A stretch of DNA of 32,161 bases from Candidatus Scalindua arabica (GCA_018263435.1 JAANXD010000042.1:12198-44358); one strand, 5' to 3'. Numbered from the stretch's first letter, positions 7,201 to 15,922 are shown. Notes: a model not told the origin generated them from the letters alone. Made by a program: numbers and translations.

Positions 7201-8448
7201 ATGACGCTAAGCTCAGACACGATAAAGGAAGTTTCAGTTAAGAAAAGAATTTCTGTTGGTGATTTTCAGATCAGCACAGAAGAAAGAGCTGCCATTAATG
7301 AAGTGTTGGATGCTGGGAGGATTTCAGAATGGAAGAAAGTTAGTGAGTTTGAAAGACTATTTGCTGATTACATTAATACGAAACATTGCGTAGCTGTTCA
7401 CTCCGGCACATCTGCCTTGATAGTAGGGCTGTCAGCATTAATATATGACTCTCGATTTCCAAAAATTAAAAAAGGTAGTAAGGTAATAACAACACCATTG
7501 ACTTATGTTGCAACAATAAATGCTATTGTATTAACAGGCCTGGAGCCGGTTTTTATAGATGTTGATCCCTATAGTTTTTCAATATTACCTCAAAAGATAG
7601 AAGAACATCTGAGAAGCGTAAATGATCCAGAAAATTATTCTATTATATTACCAGTACATCTTATGGGTTATTCCTGTGATATGGATGAAATAAATAGAAT
7701 TGCCAGGAAATATGATTTGGTTGTCCTTGAAGATTCTGCTCAGGCTCATGGTTCGCTATATAAAAGGCAGAGAACTGGGTCATTATCCTTACTTTCTATT
7801 TTTTCCTTTTATATTGCACATAATATACAGGCAGGAGAGATGGGGGCAGTAATGACAGATGATGAAAAGCTGATAAACCTGATGAGAAAATTGAAGGCTA
7901 ATGGGAGAGTATGTGACTGTTCTGTTTGCACGAGACCAAATGGTTATTGCCCTTACTTTCCCCAGGATGATGATTTTGATCCGCGTTTCGTTCATGATGT
8001 TATAGGTTATAATTTTAAAGTAATGGAGTTTGAGGCTGCACTGGGAGTAAGCCAATTAAAAAAAGCAGATCTTATATTCGTTAAAAGACAAAATAATGTA
8101 CGTTATCTTAATGAACATTTAGATAAATATTCAGATGATTTGCAATTACCGGCATTCTCAGAAAACATAAGCTATCTGGCTTATCCAATTGTAATAAAGG
8201 AACATAGCAAATATTCCAGAAAGTATTTACGTGAAGAACTGGAGAGAAATGGTATTGAAAGCAGACCTCTCTTTGGATGTGTCCCCACTCAACAACCGGC
8301 ATATAATTATCTTAAGGGTGAATATGAGGGTAAAATGCCAAATGCAGAATATGCCGGTAAGAATGCCTTTTACATTGGTTGTCATCAGTATCTTCACAAA
8401 GATGACATCGAGTATGTAGTTTGCATATTCGACAAGATATTATCTTAA
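7201..8448 (+). CDS. DegT-fold PLP protein with His in place of the Schiff-base Lys; ColD/RfbH-like C-3 dehydratase
   Basis: A 415-residue DegT/DnrJ/EryC1/StrS protein. HSGTSALIVGL (67-77) and LEDSAQAHGS (176-185) are the cofactor sites, but the lysine position reads SFYIAHNIQAGEMG, with His207 instead of Lys. Family members with this exchange (ColD, and RfbH/DdhC 'E1') remove the C-3 hydroxyl of 4-keto-6-deoxysugars rather than transaminating. A cysteine group CDCSVCTRPNGYC lies at 238-250, the place where E1 carries most of its [2Fe-2S] ligands, but the fourth E1 cysteine in the EDxxxA segment is Ser here. It is first of the plus-strand operon and probably makes a 3-deoxysugar. Confidence 0.85.
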   Translation: MTLSSDTIKEVSVKKRISVGDFQISTEERAAINEVLDAGRISEWKKVSEFERLFADYINTKHCVAVHSGTSALIVGLSALIYDSRFPKIKKGSKVITTPLTYVATINAIVLTGLEPVFIDVDPYSFSILPQKIEEHLRSVNDPENYSIILPVHLMGYSCDMDEINRIARKYDLVVLEDSAQAHGSLYKRQRTGSLSLLSIFSFYIAHNIQAGEMGAVMTDDEKLINLMRKLKANGRVCDCSVCTRPNGYCPYFPQDDDFDPRFVHDVIGYNFKVMEFEAALGVSQLKKADLIFVKRQNNVRYLNEHLDKYSDDLQLPAFSENISYLAYPIVIKEHSKYSRKYLREELERNGIESRPLFGCVPTQQPAYNYLKGEYEGKMPNAEYAGKNAFYIGCHQYLHKDDIEYVVCIFDKILS

Positions 8449-8532
8449 CAAATACATACCTAACATCTTCTTTTACCGTTGAATCAATAGAAGATTTAAT
8501 TTATCCTAATTATCGTTTTACCATTTAATACT

Positions 8533-8628
8533 GTGTTAAAATCCAGCTTATCTATAATCTTACCTACCTACAGTGAAAGGGATAAGATTAAAATCCTCAT
8601 TCCAGAAATTGAGAAAACACTCGAGTAA
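8533..8628 (+). pseudogene. GT2 (dolichol-phosphate-mannose-synthase-like) N-terminal remnant
   Basis: From GTG 8533 the frame reads LKSSLSIILPTYSERDKIKI and LIPEIEKTLE before TAA at 8626-8628. SIILPTYSERDKI is the opening strand and loop of DPM1-type GT2 enzymes (consensus ...LPTYNERENI). A shifted frame at about 8638-8652 reads EIVII, the strand that should follow, directly before the ATG at 8653. So about 40 codons of a lost gene, with a stop and frameshift, fill most of this 204-bp gap. Not expected to make an active enzyme. Confidence 0.65.
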
Positions 8629-8652
8629 AAAATTTAAGAAATTGTAATTATC

Positions 8653-9597
8653 ATGTTAGATAGAAATACCATATATGCAATTACTATTATAGTCTCAGGC
8701 TTCCTGACGAGGCTGATAAACATAACAAAGCCAATACTTGAGGTTGCCATGTGGAGACAATGTGATACCGCGTCTATTGCCCGCAACTTTTATTACAACG
8801 GAATGAATATCTTCTATCCTCAGGTAATGCAAGGTGGTGCCACCGATGGGTATATAGGAGGGACGGAGTTTCAGATATATCCGTTTACTGTTGCAATATT
8901 ATACCAGATATTTGGTGTACATGAGTACCTGGGTAGATTAGTTTCTATATTCGCTTTCTGTGGAGGGGCATTCTTTTTGTACAAGTTGTCAAGGAAATAT
9001 GTAGGCGAAACAACAAGCCTGATCGGTTTGCTCTTTTATACATTCAATCCTTATATCTTCTTTTATTCAAGGTCTTTTCAGCCGGATTCCAGTATGTTGT
9101 TCTTTTCGATCGCCATGCTTTATTTTTTCTCAGAGTGGATAGACAAAGAAGGGTGGAGAAGGTTTGCATTAATGACATTATGTGCAACTCTCGCATTTCT
9201 TATAAAAATCCCAACAATTTGCTTAGGACTACCGCTGCTATATCTTTGTTTAATAAAATACAAACATAGTTTTGTAATGCAATGGCGATTATGGCTTTTT
9301 GCTTGCCTAAGTATTATACCGACTTTTCTGTGGTATAGACACTCACACTATCTGGTAAGCATAAACAATCTCACATGGAGTGGACTTAAACTAAGCAGCT
9401 ATACAATTTATTTAGATTTCTCTTTTTATTGGCGGGTTTTTTTCACTGAAATATTTGAGAGAGACCTCATATATGTTGGGGGTATATTTCTGGTATTAGG
9501 GATAATATTTACATTTAAGAAGAAGGAGTTTGGTTACATTCGGTATTGGTTACTTGCCATAATTATATTCTTCTTTTTAGGGGCAGAGAAAAGATAA
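8653..9597 (+). CDS. GT39/ArnT-like polytopic glycosyltransferase, short (possibly C-terminally truncated)
   Basis: A 314-residue integral membrane protein with about nine hydrophobic segments. WRQCDTASIARNFYYNG near residue 34 matches the first periplasmic loop of the PMT/ArnT family, which use polyprenyl-phosphate sugars to glycosylate lipid A or proteins. NPYIFFYSRSFQPDSSMLFF (about 136-155) is the next conserved block. Family members usually run to 450-550 residues with a C-terminal periplasmic part; this frame ends in a transmembrane helix followed by GAEKR, and the GT2 gene starts on the very next base. Truncation by fusion to the next gene is likely. The upstream DPM1-like remnant may once have supplied the lipid-linked sugar. 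Confidence 0.75.
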   Translation: MLDRNTIYAITIIVSGFLTRLINITKPILEVAMWRQCDTASIARNFYYNGMNIFYPQVMQGGATDGYIGGTEFQIYPFTVAILYQIFGVHEYLGRLVSIFAFCGGAFFLYKLSRKYVGETTSLIGLLFYTFNPYIFFYSRSFQPDSSMLFFSIAMLYFFSEWIDKEGWRRFALMTLCATLAFLIKIPTICLGLPLLYLCLIKYKHSFVMQWRLWLFACLSIIPTFLWYRHSHYLVSINNLTWSGLKLSSYTIYLDFSFYWRVFFTEIFERDLIYVGGIFLVLGIIFTFKKKEFGYIRYWLLAIIIFFFLGAEKR

Positions 9598-10458
9598 ATG
9601 GCAACAGTAAGCGTAATAATACATACTTTCAATAACGAAAAGTTTATTGGAGAGACTATAGAGTCTGTCCTTAAGCAAACATATGACGACTATGAAATCA
9701 TAGTCATTGACGACGGTTCCGTGGATGGTACACGTGATGCGCTTCAACCATATATGCAAAGAATAAGATATCATTACAAGGAGAATGGTGGGATTGCAAG
9801 TGCCAAGAATGCAGGCATAAGTTTGTCTGAAGCTGAGTTTATTGCGTTTCTTGACCATGATGATTTGTGGGATCCCGATAAACTCAAGCTACAGATGGAA
9901 CATTTCAACAGTAATCCACAGATAGGATTAGTTTATGCTAAATATACCAGTTTCAGGAATGATAAAGAGCTGAGAACAAAACCTGATAAAGGATACAGCG
10001 GTTGGATATTTAAAGAACTTCTTTCCAAAAGCTTTATCCAGACTTCAACCGTGATGGTAAAAAGAGAATGTCTCAATGAAGTAGGACCGTATGATGAATC
10101 ATTTTCTCTTGGAGACGAATATGATATGTTCTTACGTATAGCTCGAAAATTCCAATGTGGTTTTATTGATAAAGGGCTTACTCGGTACAGGGTCCATGAT
10201 AGAAATGCATCAAAAGACGATCTTCTTTTTGATAAGGAGAATCTAAGAGTTTTCAAAAAAGTTTACAATGGATATACAGACCTTGATGAAAAAGAGAAAA
10301 AGATATTAAGGAAAAGAATTGCCATGTACAGTATCAGAGTTGCCAAAGGCCTTTACAACCAGGGTCAACTGGAAGAATCAAAGGAATATCAAGAAGAAGC
10401 ACGTGAGTATCTACCGTTCTACAAGAGAATTACCAGCAATCTGACCTTCAAGACCTGA
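9598..10458 (+). CDS. Glycosyltransferase family 2
   Basis: A 286-residue GT-A glycosyltransferase. The fold starts VSVIIHTFNNEKFIGETI, then IIVIDDGSVDGT (about 34-45), and FLDHDDLW (about 83-90) carries the DxD metal site. SLGDEYDMFLRIAR (about 175-188) is the usual acceptor-side ED motif. The C-terminal 60 residues are charged and helical. The ATG directly follows the previous stop codon (TAAATG). Probably adds one sugar of the repeat unit; donor unknown. Confidence 0.88.
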   Translation: MATVSVIIHTFNNEKFIGETIESVLKQTYDDYEIIVIDDGSVDGTRDALQPYMQRIRYHYKENGGIASAKNAGISLSEAEFIAFLDHDDLWDPDKLKLQMEHFNSNPQIGLVYAKYTSFRNDKELRTKPDKGYSGWIFKELLSKSFIQTSTVMVKRECLNEVGPYDESFSLGDEYDMFLRIARKFQCGFIDKGLTRYRVHDRNASKDDLLFDKENLRVFKKVYNGYTDLDEKEKKILRKRIAMYSIRVAKGLYNQGQLEESKEYQEEAREYLPFYKRITSNLTFKT

Positions 10459-10489
10459 CTGCATCGCTAATTCTTCAAATAAGTAACAT

Positions 10490-11674
10490 ATGAAAATAGC
10501 CTTAAACATATATAAATATTTGCCGGTAAAAGGAGGAGGGGAAGGTTATCTCTCCAATTTTGCAGATCAGCTGGCAGAGAGAGGGCACGAGGTACACATA
10601 TTTGCCAGTGAGTGGGAGAACAACAATAGCCGACTGCACTACCATTCTATTCCGGTTATAAGATATCCTAAATTCCTTAAAGACGTCTCATTTGCCATAA
10701 ACAGTTGGCGAAAGATGTCAGGCAGCGGTTTTGATATAGTACATGTTGTCGGCAGGGCACTTGGGATGAATGTATTTAATCCACACTGCGGAGTGGAAAA
10801 GGCATGGCTGAAACAGGATATCCTGTCAGTAAGTTGTCCTTTTTACAGATTTCTGAAACAGATAACGAGATTTTTCAGCCTCAGACAGAATTTTATTTTG
10901 TGGTTGGACAGAAAACAGTATACGGATAAAGGTGTATCCAGGATTATTGCCATATCTGACATGATAAAGAATGATATTATTGAGCGCTACAATATAGACC
11001 ATCAAAAGATAAGAGTAGTCTATAATGGTGTAGACCTTCAGAAATTCACTCCTGACAACAGAAACAAATACAGAAAAGCTGTGAGAGAAAAACTCTCTTT
11101 AGGTGAAGAGTTTGTAATCTTATACATAAGTAATAACTTCAGGCTAAAGGGCCTTCTCACACTGATAAAGGCACTGGGAGAACTTAAGAAATTACGTAAT
11201 GATTTTAAAGCCTTAATAATAGGAAGAGGCAGAGATTCTTCATACCATAAAATAGCGAAAAAACTTAATTGCCTGGAGAATCTGATATTTTTAGGACATG
11301 TAAATGAGATTGAGAAATATTATGCAGCATCGGACATTTATGTGCATCCAACATTTTACGATTCGTGCTCTTTGGTGGTTACTGAATCTCTGGCTAGTGG
11401 ACTGCCGGTGATTACTACAAGGTACGATGGTGCAAGCGGCGTAATAGATAATGGCATAGAGGGCTTTGTGATGGGGAACCCAATGGATTACGAAGCTTTA
11501 GCGGAGAAGATAAGCCTTTTTTTTGATGATGAATTCAGGGAAAAGGTGTCCATTGCCGCACGTGTAAAAGCCGAAAAATATCCTGCTGAGAAAAACTGTG
11601 AAGAGATTCTAGAAATATATAACGAAGTTGTGGCAGAATCTAATGAAGATATTATTCTTAGTTCAAGGTCTTGA
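10490..11674 (+). CDS. Glycosyltransferase family 4, WaaG-like
   Basis: A 394-residue GT-B enzyme resembling the lipopolysaccharide core glucosyltransferase WaaG. It has GGGEGYLSNFADQLAERGHE (about 16-35), then LGMNVFNPHCGVEKAWLKQ, a WaaG-like block that follows the family's HGG/HCG turn. The donor domain has VVYNGVDLQKF, LYISNNFRLKG, and the E-x7-E region TESLASGLPVITT (about 301-313). It overlaps the next gene by 32 bp, so translation is coupled. Likely role: adding a hexose to the lipopolysaccharide core or O-chain at the inner membrane. Confidence 0.88.
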   Translation: MKIALNIYKYLPVKGGGEGYLSNFADQLAERGHEVHIFASEWENNNSRLHYHSIPVIRYPKFLKDVSFAINSWRKMSGSGFDIVHVVGRALGMNVFNPHCGVEKAWLKQDILSVSCPFYRFLKQITRFFSLRQNFILWLDRKQYTDKGVSRIIAISDMIKNDIIERYNIDHQKIRVVYNGVDLQKFTPDNRNKYRKAVREKLSLGEEFVILYISNNFRLKGLLTLIKALGELKKLRNDFKALIIGRGRDSSYHKIAKKLNCLENLIFLGHVNEIEKYYAASDIYVHPTFYDSCSLVVTESLASGLPVITTRYDGASGVIDNGIEGFVMGNPMDYEALAEKISLFFDDEFREKVSIAARVKAEKYPAEKNCEEILEIYNEVVAESNEDIILSSRS

Positions 11675-12635
11675 TGTGGCGGCGAGCAGATACAGGGTAC
11701 TTCAATATCTTCCGTATCTAAAGGAGCATGGAGTGGAGGCAACTGTCCTGCCTTTTCAGAAAGGGTTCCTTAAGAAACTAAAGCTGTTCAAGAGTGCAAA
11801 CGAATATGATATCCTGTTTATACAGCGAAAGAGATTTCCCGTTCTCTGGCTTAAATATATAAGAAAGAATGCAAGAAGAATCGTTTATGATTTTGATGAC
11901 TCCATAATGTACCGTAATTCAAAAGCCTCTAACCCGGAATCAAATACCCGGATTAAAATGTTTAAAAATATGGTTAATGCCTCTGACTATGTCATAGCAG
12001 GAAATGAATATTTACAAAAAAATACTACACCCTTAACACATAATGTTACAATCATACCATCTCCCATAGACATGTCCTTTTATCCTCCAAAGAAATATTC
12101 AGAGAATAACGATAATATAACTCTGGGTTGGATTGGCGCTACCGGTAGTATTCATTATTTAGAAAAAATGAAGCCTGTGTTTGAGGTTCTCGGTGAAAAA
12201 TACAAAGACTTAAGACTGAAGATTATATGTGATACATTTTTTGATTGTGAAAATATTACTGTAGAAAAGAAACTCTGGAATGAGAAAGAGGAAGTTGCGG
12301 ACATTCAAAGCCTTGACATCGGCCTGATGCCGCTCATGGACGATCCATGGTCGCATGGGAAGTGTGGACTGAAGATACTGCAGTGCCTTGCAACGGGAGT
12401 TCCGGTAGTTTGCAGCCCGGCAGGAATCAACAGGGAAATAGTCGAAGATGGTGTACACGGCTTCTGGGCAAACACACAGGAAGAGTGGATAGAAAAACTG
12501 GAAATCCTGATAAATGACCATGACCTTCGGAAGAGAATGGGAATGGAAGGACGAAAGAGGGTTATTGAGCATTACTCACTTGAGGCAAACGCACCCAGAA
12601 TACTAAAGATATTTCATCAATTATCATCCCACTAG
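11643..12635 (+). CDS. GT-B glycosyltransferase (GT4-like)
   Basis: A 330-residue GT-B protein. The N-terminal half begins MKILFLVQGLDVAASRYRV and has YDILFIQRKRFPVLWL and RRIVYDFDDSIM. The C-terminal half has LGWIGATGSIHYL and the donor loop GLKILQCLATGVPVVCSPAG, then GINREIVEDG. The ATG at 11643 gives the standard N-terminus and overlaps the preceding gene by 32 bp; an upstream in-frame start at 11628 would add five residues. This is the last gene of the plus-strand sugar operon. Donor and acceptor unknown. Confidence 0.85.
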   Translation: MKILFLVQGLDVAASRYRVLQYLPYLKEHGVEATVLPFQKGFLKKLKLFKSANEYDILFIQRKRFPVLWLKYIRKNARRIVYDFDDSIMYRNSKASNPESNTRIKMFKNMVNASDYVIAGNEYLQKNTTPLTHNVTIIPSPIDMSFYPPKKYSENNDNITLGWIGATGSIHYLEKMKPVFEVLGEKYKDLRLKIICDTFFDCENITVEKKLWNEKEEVADIQSLDIGLMPLMDDPWSHGKCGLKILQCLATGVPVVCSPAGINREIVEDGVHGFWANTQEEWIEKLEILINDHDLRKRMGMEGRKRVIEHYSLEANAPRILKIFHQLSSH

Positions 12636-12679
12636 ATAACCACCCTTTGTCTCAAAAGCTTTACAATTATTATGCCTTT

Positions 12680-12874
12680 TTATAGATTAAACTCTTTAGC
12701 AATCCTATCAAGAGGAGTAGTAGGCTGATCCTTAGCATCTTCTTTCTCTTTTCTAAGTTCTTTTAGATCTTCAAAATCTTCTAATGCCTCCTGAATTTGC
12801 TAAAATTCATTGTAGGGCGATACAACAAATTCTTTTTTACCTTCTTTTTCTATAATTTGTGGATGAATGGTCAT
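12680..12874 (-). pseudogene. Type II antitoxin (Phd/YefM-like) with in-frame TAG
   Basis: A minus-strand frame from ATG 12874, with a perfect AGGAGG at 12880-12885. It reads MTIHPQIIEKEGKKEFVVSP, then YNEF, a TAG at 12800-12802, and then QIQEALEDFEDLKELRKEKE and a tail ending RIAKEFNL-TAA at 12680. The YNEF-x-QIQEALED joint matches the usual Phd/YefM antitoxin helix, so a sense codon mutated to TAG at codon 25. It follows the toxin frame by 2 bp, in toxin-first order. Confidence 0.65.
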
Positions 12875-12876
12875 GA

Positions 12877-13020
12877 CTACCTCCTATTATATGCTTCTTT
12901 TCGATGACGAATACGATAAACAATTATTTTTTCTTTCTCTATCTCGAAAAGAATACGCCAATCTCCTACTCGCATTCTATACTCTGGAGCATAATTAGAT
13001 TTTGTTATTTGGTGCTTGCT
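12877..13020 (-). pseudogene. RelE/ParE-type toxin, C-terminal fragment
   Basis: The minus frame ends at TAG 12877-12879. Its last 40 or so codons read YRMRVGDWRILFEIEKEKII then VYRIRHRKEAYNRR, the beta-strand core and C-terminus of RelE/ParE mRNA interferases. An in-frame TAG at 13021-13023 and no recognisable N-terminal helices upstream show the 5' half is gone. Together with the stopped antitoxin it is a dead toxin-antitoxin module. Confidence 0.7.
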
Positions 13021-13096
13021 CTACCCACTTCTTGCTTCTAACGTCTTAGAGGCTTCAATTATCAATCATCAATCTACAATCGAAAATCAATATACC

Positions 13097-14056
13097 TCAC
13101 ACCAACCCCTTATGAGTAAGCCATCTTTCTGCTTCGAGTGCAGCCATACAGCCTGTACCAGCGGCAGTGATCGCCTGCTTGTAGTATGGATCCATAACAT
13201 CGCCGGCAGCAAAGACACCCTCTACACTTGTCGCCGTTCTCCATGACTGACGAGTACCTATAAAACCCTTCTCGTCTAATTCTAAACTATCACCGAGAAA
13301 AGAAGTATTCGGGGTATGACCAATTGCCATAAACAACCCTCCACAATCCAGGTCTGATTCCTCTTTGCTAATAGTACTTTGTAAACGCACACCGGATATC
13401 ATCTTGTCTCCCAGGACATCTACAAGAATGGAATTCCATTTGAACTCTAACTTTGGATTAGCTATAGCACGCTCCTGCATTATAGGACTTGCCCTTAGTT
13501 TATCACGACGATGTACCAGAATCACTTTGCTTGCAAACTTTGTAAGATATAAGCCTTCTTCAATTGCCGAATCACCACCTCCGACAACAACTAGAACCTT
13601 GTCCCTGTAAGCTGGAAGCGCACCATCACATATTGCACATGCACTCACTCCTCCTCCGGAGTGTGCAAGTCTTTGTTCGTTTGGCAAATTCAGCCAATTT
13701 GCCCTTGCACCTGTAGCAATAATAACGCTTAACGTCTCTACATCATTATTTTCAGAAGTTTTTAATTGAAATGGATGCGAACTGAAATCAACAGACGTAA
13801 TATCTTCTGTGAATATTTGAGTATCAAACCTCTTTGATTGCTGCTTAAACAGATCCATCATCTCTGCCCCTTGTATACCCGAAGGAAATCCAGGATAATT
13901 CTCTACCTCGGTAGTATACATAAGCTGGCCGCCCGGCACCATAATGTTTGAAGGTTCTCCCTCATAAACAATTGGATTCAAGTTGGCTCTCGCTGCGTAA
14001 ATGGCTGCAGTCCATCCGGCCGGGCCGGAACCAATGATTATTATCTTTTCTGCCAT
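13097..14056 (-). CDS. trxB: Thioredoxin reductase
   Basis: A 319-residue low-molecular-weight thioredoxin reductase, which passes electrons from NADPH through FAD to thioredoxin in the cytoplasm. FAD site GSGPAG at 9-14; redox cysteines in SACAICDG (Cys140 and Cys143, CAIC instead of the commoner CATC); NADPH-domain GGGDSAIEE (159-167) followed by HRRDKLRA; and the C-terminal FAD motif FAAGDVMD. The ATG at 14056 is preferred because GGAG lies 6 bases upstream; an ATG at 14068 adds four residues. It is divergent from the flavoprotein gene at 14374 and apparently monocistronic. Confidence 0.95.
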   Translation of the reverse strand: MAEKIIIIGSGPAGWTAAIYAARANLNPIVYEGEPSNIMVPGGQLMYTTEVENYPGFPSGIQGAEMMDLFKQQSKRFDTQIFTEDITSVDFSSHPFQLKTSENNDVETLSVIIATGARANWLNLPNEQRLAHSGGGVSACAICDGALPAYRDKVLVVVGGGDSAIEEGLYLTKFASKVILVHRRDKLRASPIMQERAIANPKLEFKWNSILVDVLGDKMISGVRLQSTISKEESDLDCGGLFMAIGHTPNTSFLGDSLELDEKGFIGTRQSWRTATSVEGVFAAGDVMDPYYKQAITAAGTGCMAALEAERWLTHKGLV

Positions 14057-14068
14057 ATCTTTCTCCAT

Positions 14069-14373
14069 TTAACTTTGAATGTCCGCCAAACCGATAGGTG
14101 AACTCCCCCTACATGTTAAAGAAAGATTTTATCATGCATGCCCTTAAAATGCAAATGCGTATCAGAATAAAGGTTGAATCCACTAACAATATTTTAATAG
14201 GCTTTTAAGTAATTGATTTATAAGTGGTATCTCAGTAAGGGTTTTGATATATTTATGATTCAAAAACTGTAGAGATATACCAACTGTTACCTATTTCTCT
14301 AGATCTGTACTTTCAGGATAACATACTCTTTTACAAAGCATGATATTCCTTATTCTTTCCTGAAAACATAAAT
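14069..14373. promoter_or_regulatory. Divergent intergenic region, trxB / flavoprotein
   Basis: About 305 bp, AT-rich, between divergent genes. No open frame of note, no hairpin with T-run, and no strong sigma-70 box pair was seen; promoters for both genes must lie here. Confidence 0.35.
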
Positions 14374-15768
14374 ATGACTGAAAACCGTTTACGTTTAAGA
14401 AACAATTCAAATATCGCCATAATCGGTGGTGGCCCGGCAGGTAGTTTCTTTGCGAATGATGCAATTAAAAATGCAAAGAAACTTGGAATAAACATCCAGA
14501 TAACAATCTTTAACGGTAAGGATTTCAGTCAGAGGGGTCCCAGTGGATGTAATATGAGTGCTGCCGTAATTGCAAGTACATTACATGCAAAACTCATAAA
14601 AGACGGTATTATATTACCGAAACGCATTATACGCCAGGAGATAAAGGGATATTATTTCCATACTGAGGAATACGGTATCGAGTTGTACAAGCCAGAACAG
14701 AGTGATAAAAGTAGTATCCTGGCAGTATACCGTGGCAATGGCCCACTTTACAGCACCCACACGGAGAGTCACAGCTTTGATGACTATCTATTAAGGCACG
14801 TCATCGATCAAGGTGTAAGCTTAATCTCAGAACCGGTACTGGATCTAAATCTATCTTCCAACCTTGATACCCCCGCAACCATAATCTACGGAAAAAGTGG
14901 TCAGCAAAATAAAATGGAAGCTGATCTTGTGGTAGGCGCATTTGGTATTAATTCAAGAATGATAAATAAAATTGAAGGATTAAATTTTGGTTACATACCT
15001 CCAAAAACTATTAGGACGTGTCAAATGGAGATACCATTAGATGCCACTTTTATAAAGAACTCTTTCAAGGATAACATACAGGTATTCGCGCTTGGAATTA
15101 AGCCCTTCAGATTTGCATCGATGGTTCCAAAAGACAATTATGTTACTGTAAGCCTGGTGGGTTCAAGAGATTTGACAAGCAATGATCTTGTTGATTTCAT
15201 AAATCACCCGGTTGTCCGTAAGAACTTACCTCATGACTGGAAATTGCCTGAAAAATTCTGTAAGTGTTTACCAAAAATTGCACTTTCACATGCAAAGAAG
15301 CCGTTCGCTGACAGGTTTGTTATTGTAGGTGATGCAAGTATAACAAGGATATTCAAGAACGGACTTGAATCAGCATATATAACTTCACAGCTTGCCGCAC
15401 GGGCAGCTTTTGAAAATGGTATCTCAAATGAAGATTTTGACAAGCATTACTATAAACCTGCCCATAAACTACTTGCTATGGATAATAAACTTGGAACAAT
15501 AATTCTGGCTATCAGCGATTTTGTCACAAAACAGAACTGGCTGGTAAAGGCACGTCTATCATACGTAAAAAGCAGAAAAGGCTCCTGGATAGCAAATCAC
15601 CTTAACAAACTTCTGTGGAACATGGCCACTGGAGACGCCCCTTATAAAATAATATTAATGCAGGCACTTAATCCGGTTTTTCAAGTTATATTAATTCCAG
15701 TAACAATTAAGGCACTTATCAAAGATATCCTAGGATTAATTGCTCGCCGCTTCGGATTGAAGAAATAA
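14374..15768 (+). CDS. FAD-dependent oxidoreductase, geranylgeranyl-reductase family
   Basis: A 464-residue flavoprotein of the GR2/geranylgeranyl reductase (p-hydroxybenzoate hydroxylase-like) family, which reduces isoprenoid double bonds or hydroxylates aromatic or lipid substrates. FAD-binding IIGGGPAGSFF lies at about 16-26, RGPSGCNMSAAV holds the flavin-adjacent cysteine region, and FVIVGDASITRIFKNGLESA (about 315-334) is the second FAD motif. The C-terminal 90 residues are basic and partly hydrophobic (VFQVILIPVTIKALIKDILG), so it may bind the membrane. No Shine-Dalgarno sequence is evident. In an anammox-type host a lipid-modifying role is attractive but unproven. Confidence 0.8.
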   Translation: MTENRLRLRNNSNIAIIGGGPAGSFFANDAIKNAKKLGINIQITIFNGKDFSQRGPSGCNMSAAVIASTLHAKLIKDGIILPKRIIRQEIKGYYFHTEEYGIELYKPEQSDKSSILAVYRGNGPLYSTHTESHSFDDYLLRHVIDQGVSLISEPVLDLNLSSNLDTPATIIYGKSGQQNKMEADLVVGAFGINSRMINKIEGLNFGYIPPKTIRTCQMEIPLDATFIKNSFKDNIQVFALGIKPFRFASMVPKDNYVTVSLVGSRDLTSNDLVDFINHPVVRKNLPHDWKLPEKFCKCLPKIALSHAKKPFADRFVIVGDASITRIFKNGLESAYITSQLAARAAFENGISNEDFDKHYYKPAHKLLAMDNKLGTIILAISDFVTKQNWLVKARLSYVKSRKGSWIANHLNKLLWNMATGDAPYKIILMQALNPVFQVILIPVTIKALIKDILGLIARRFGLKK

Positions 15769-15820
15769 AGATGAAAAGTAATCCGGAAAGAGGCAATTAG
15801 TTGTTATCCATAATCAGTTA

Positions 15821-15833
15821 CCGGCCAGGCCGG
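15821..15833. other. Short GC-rich hairpin after the flavoprotein gene
   Basis: CCGGC-cag-GCCGG forms a 5-bp perfect GC stem about 50 bp past the stop at 15768. No T-run follows, so it is only a weak terminator candidate. Confidence 0.3.
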
Positions 15834-15922
15834 CTGCGCTGTTTGGACAGATCAACCTTAATTCTTCATATCAATCAAACAGCTTAACAAATTATTCATA
15901 CAGGTATAGAGCAGAATATCAA

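Noticed and set aside
8449-8532. Possible small RNA or riboswitch upstream of the GT2 remnant
   Set aside because: No conserved fold or hairpin with terminator was seen; the sequence is plain AT-rich spacer.
13365-13610. 81-codon frame antisense to trxB
   Set aside because: Shadow of a well-supported gene; codon pattern follows the trxB frame.
15821-15840. Possible transcription terminator after the flavoprotein gene
   Set aside because: The GC stem is only 5 bp and no U-tract follows; kept only as a hairpin feature.
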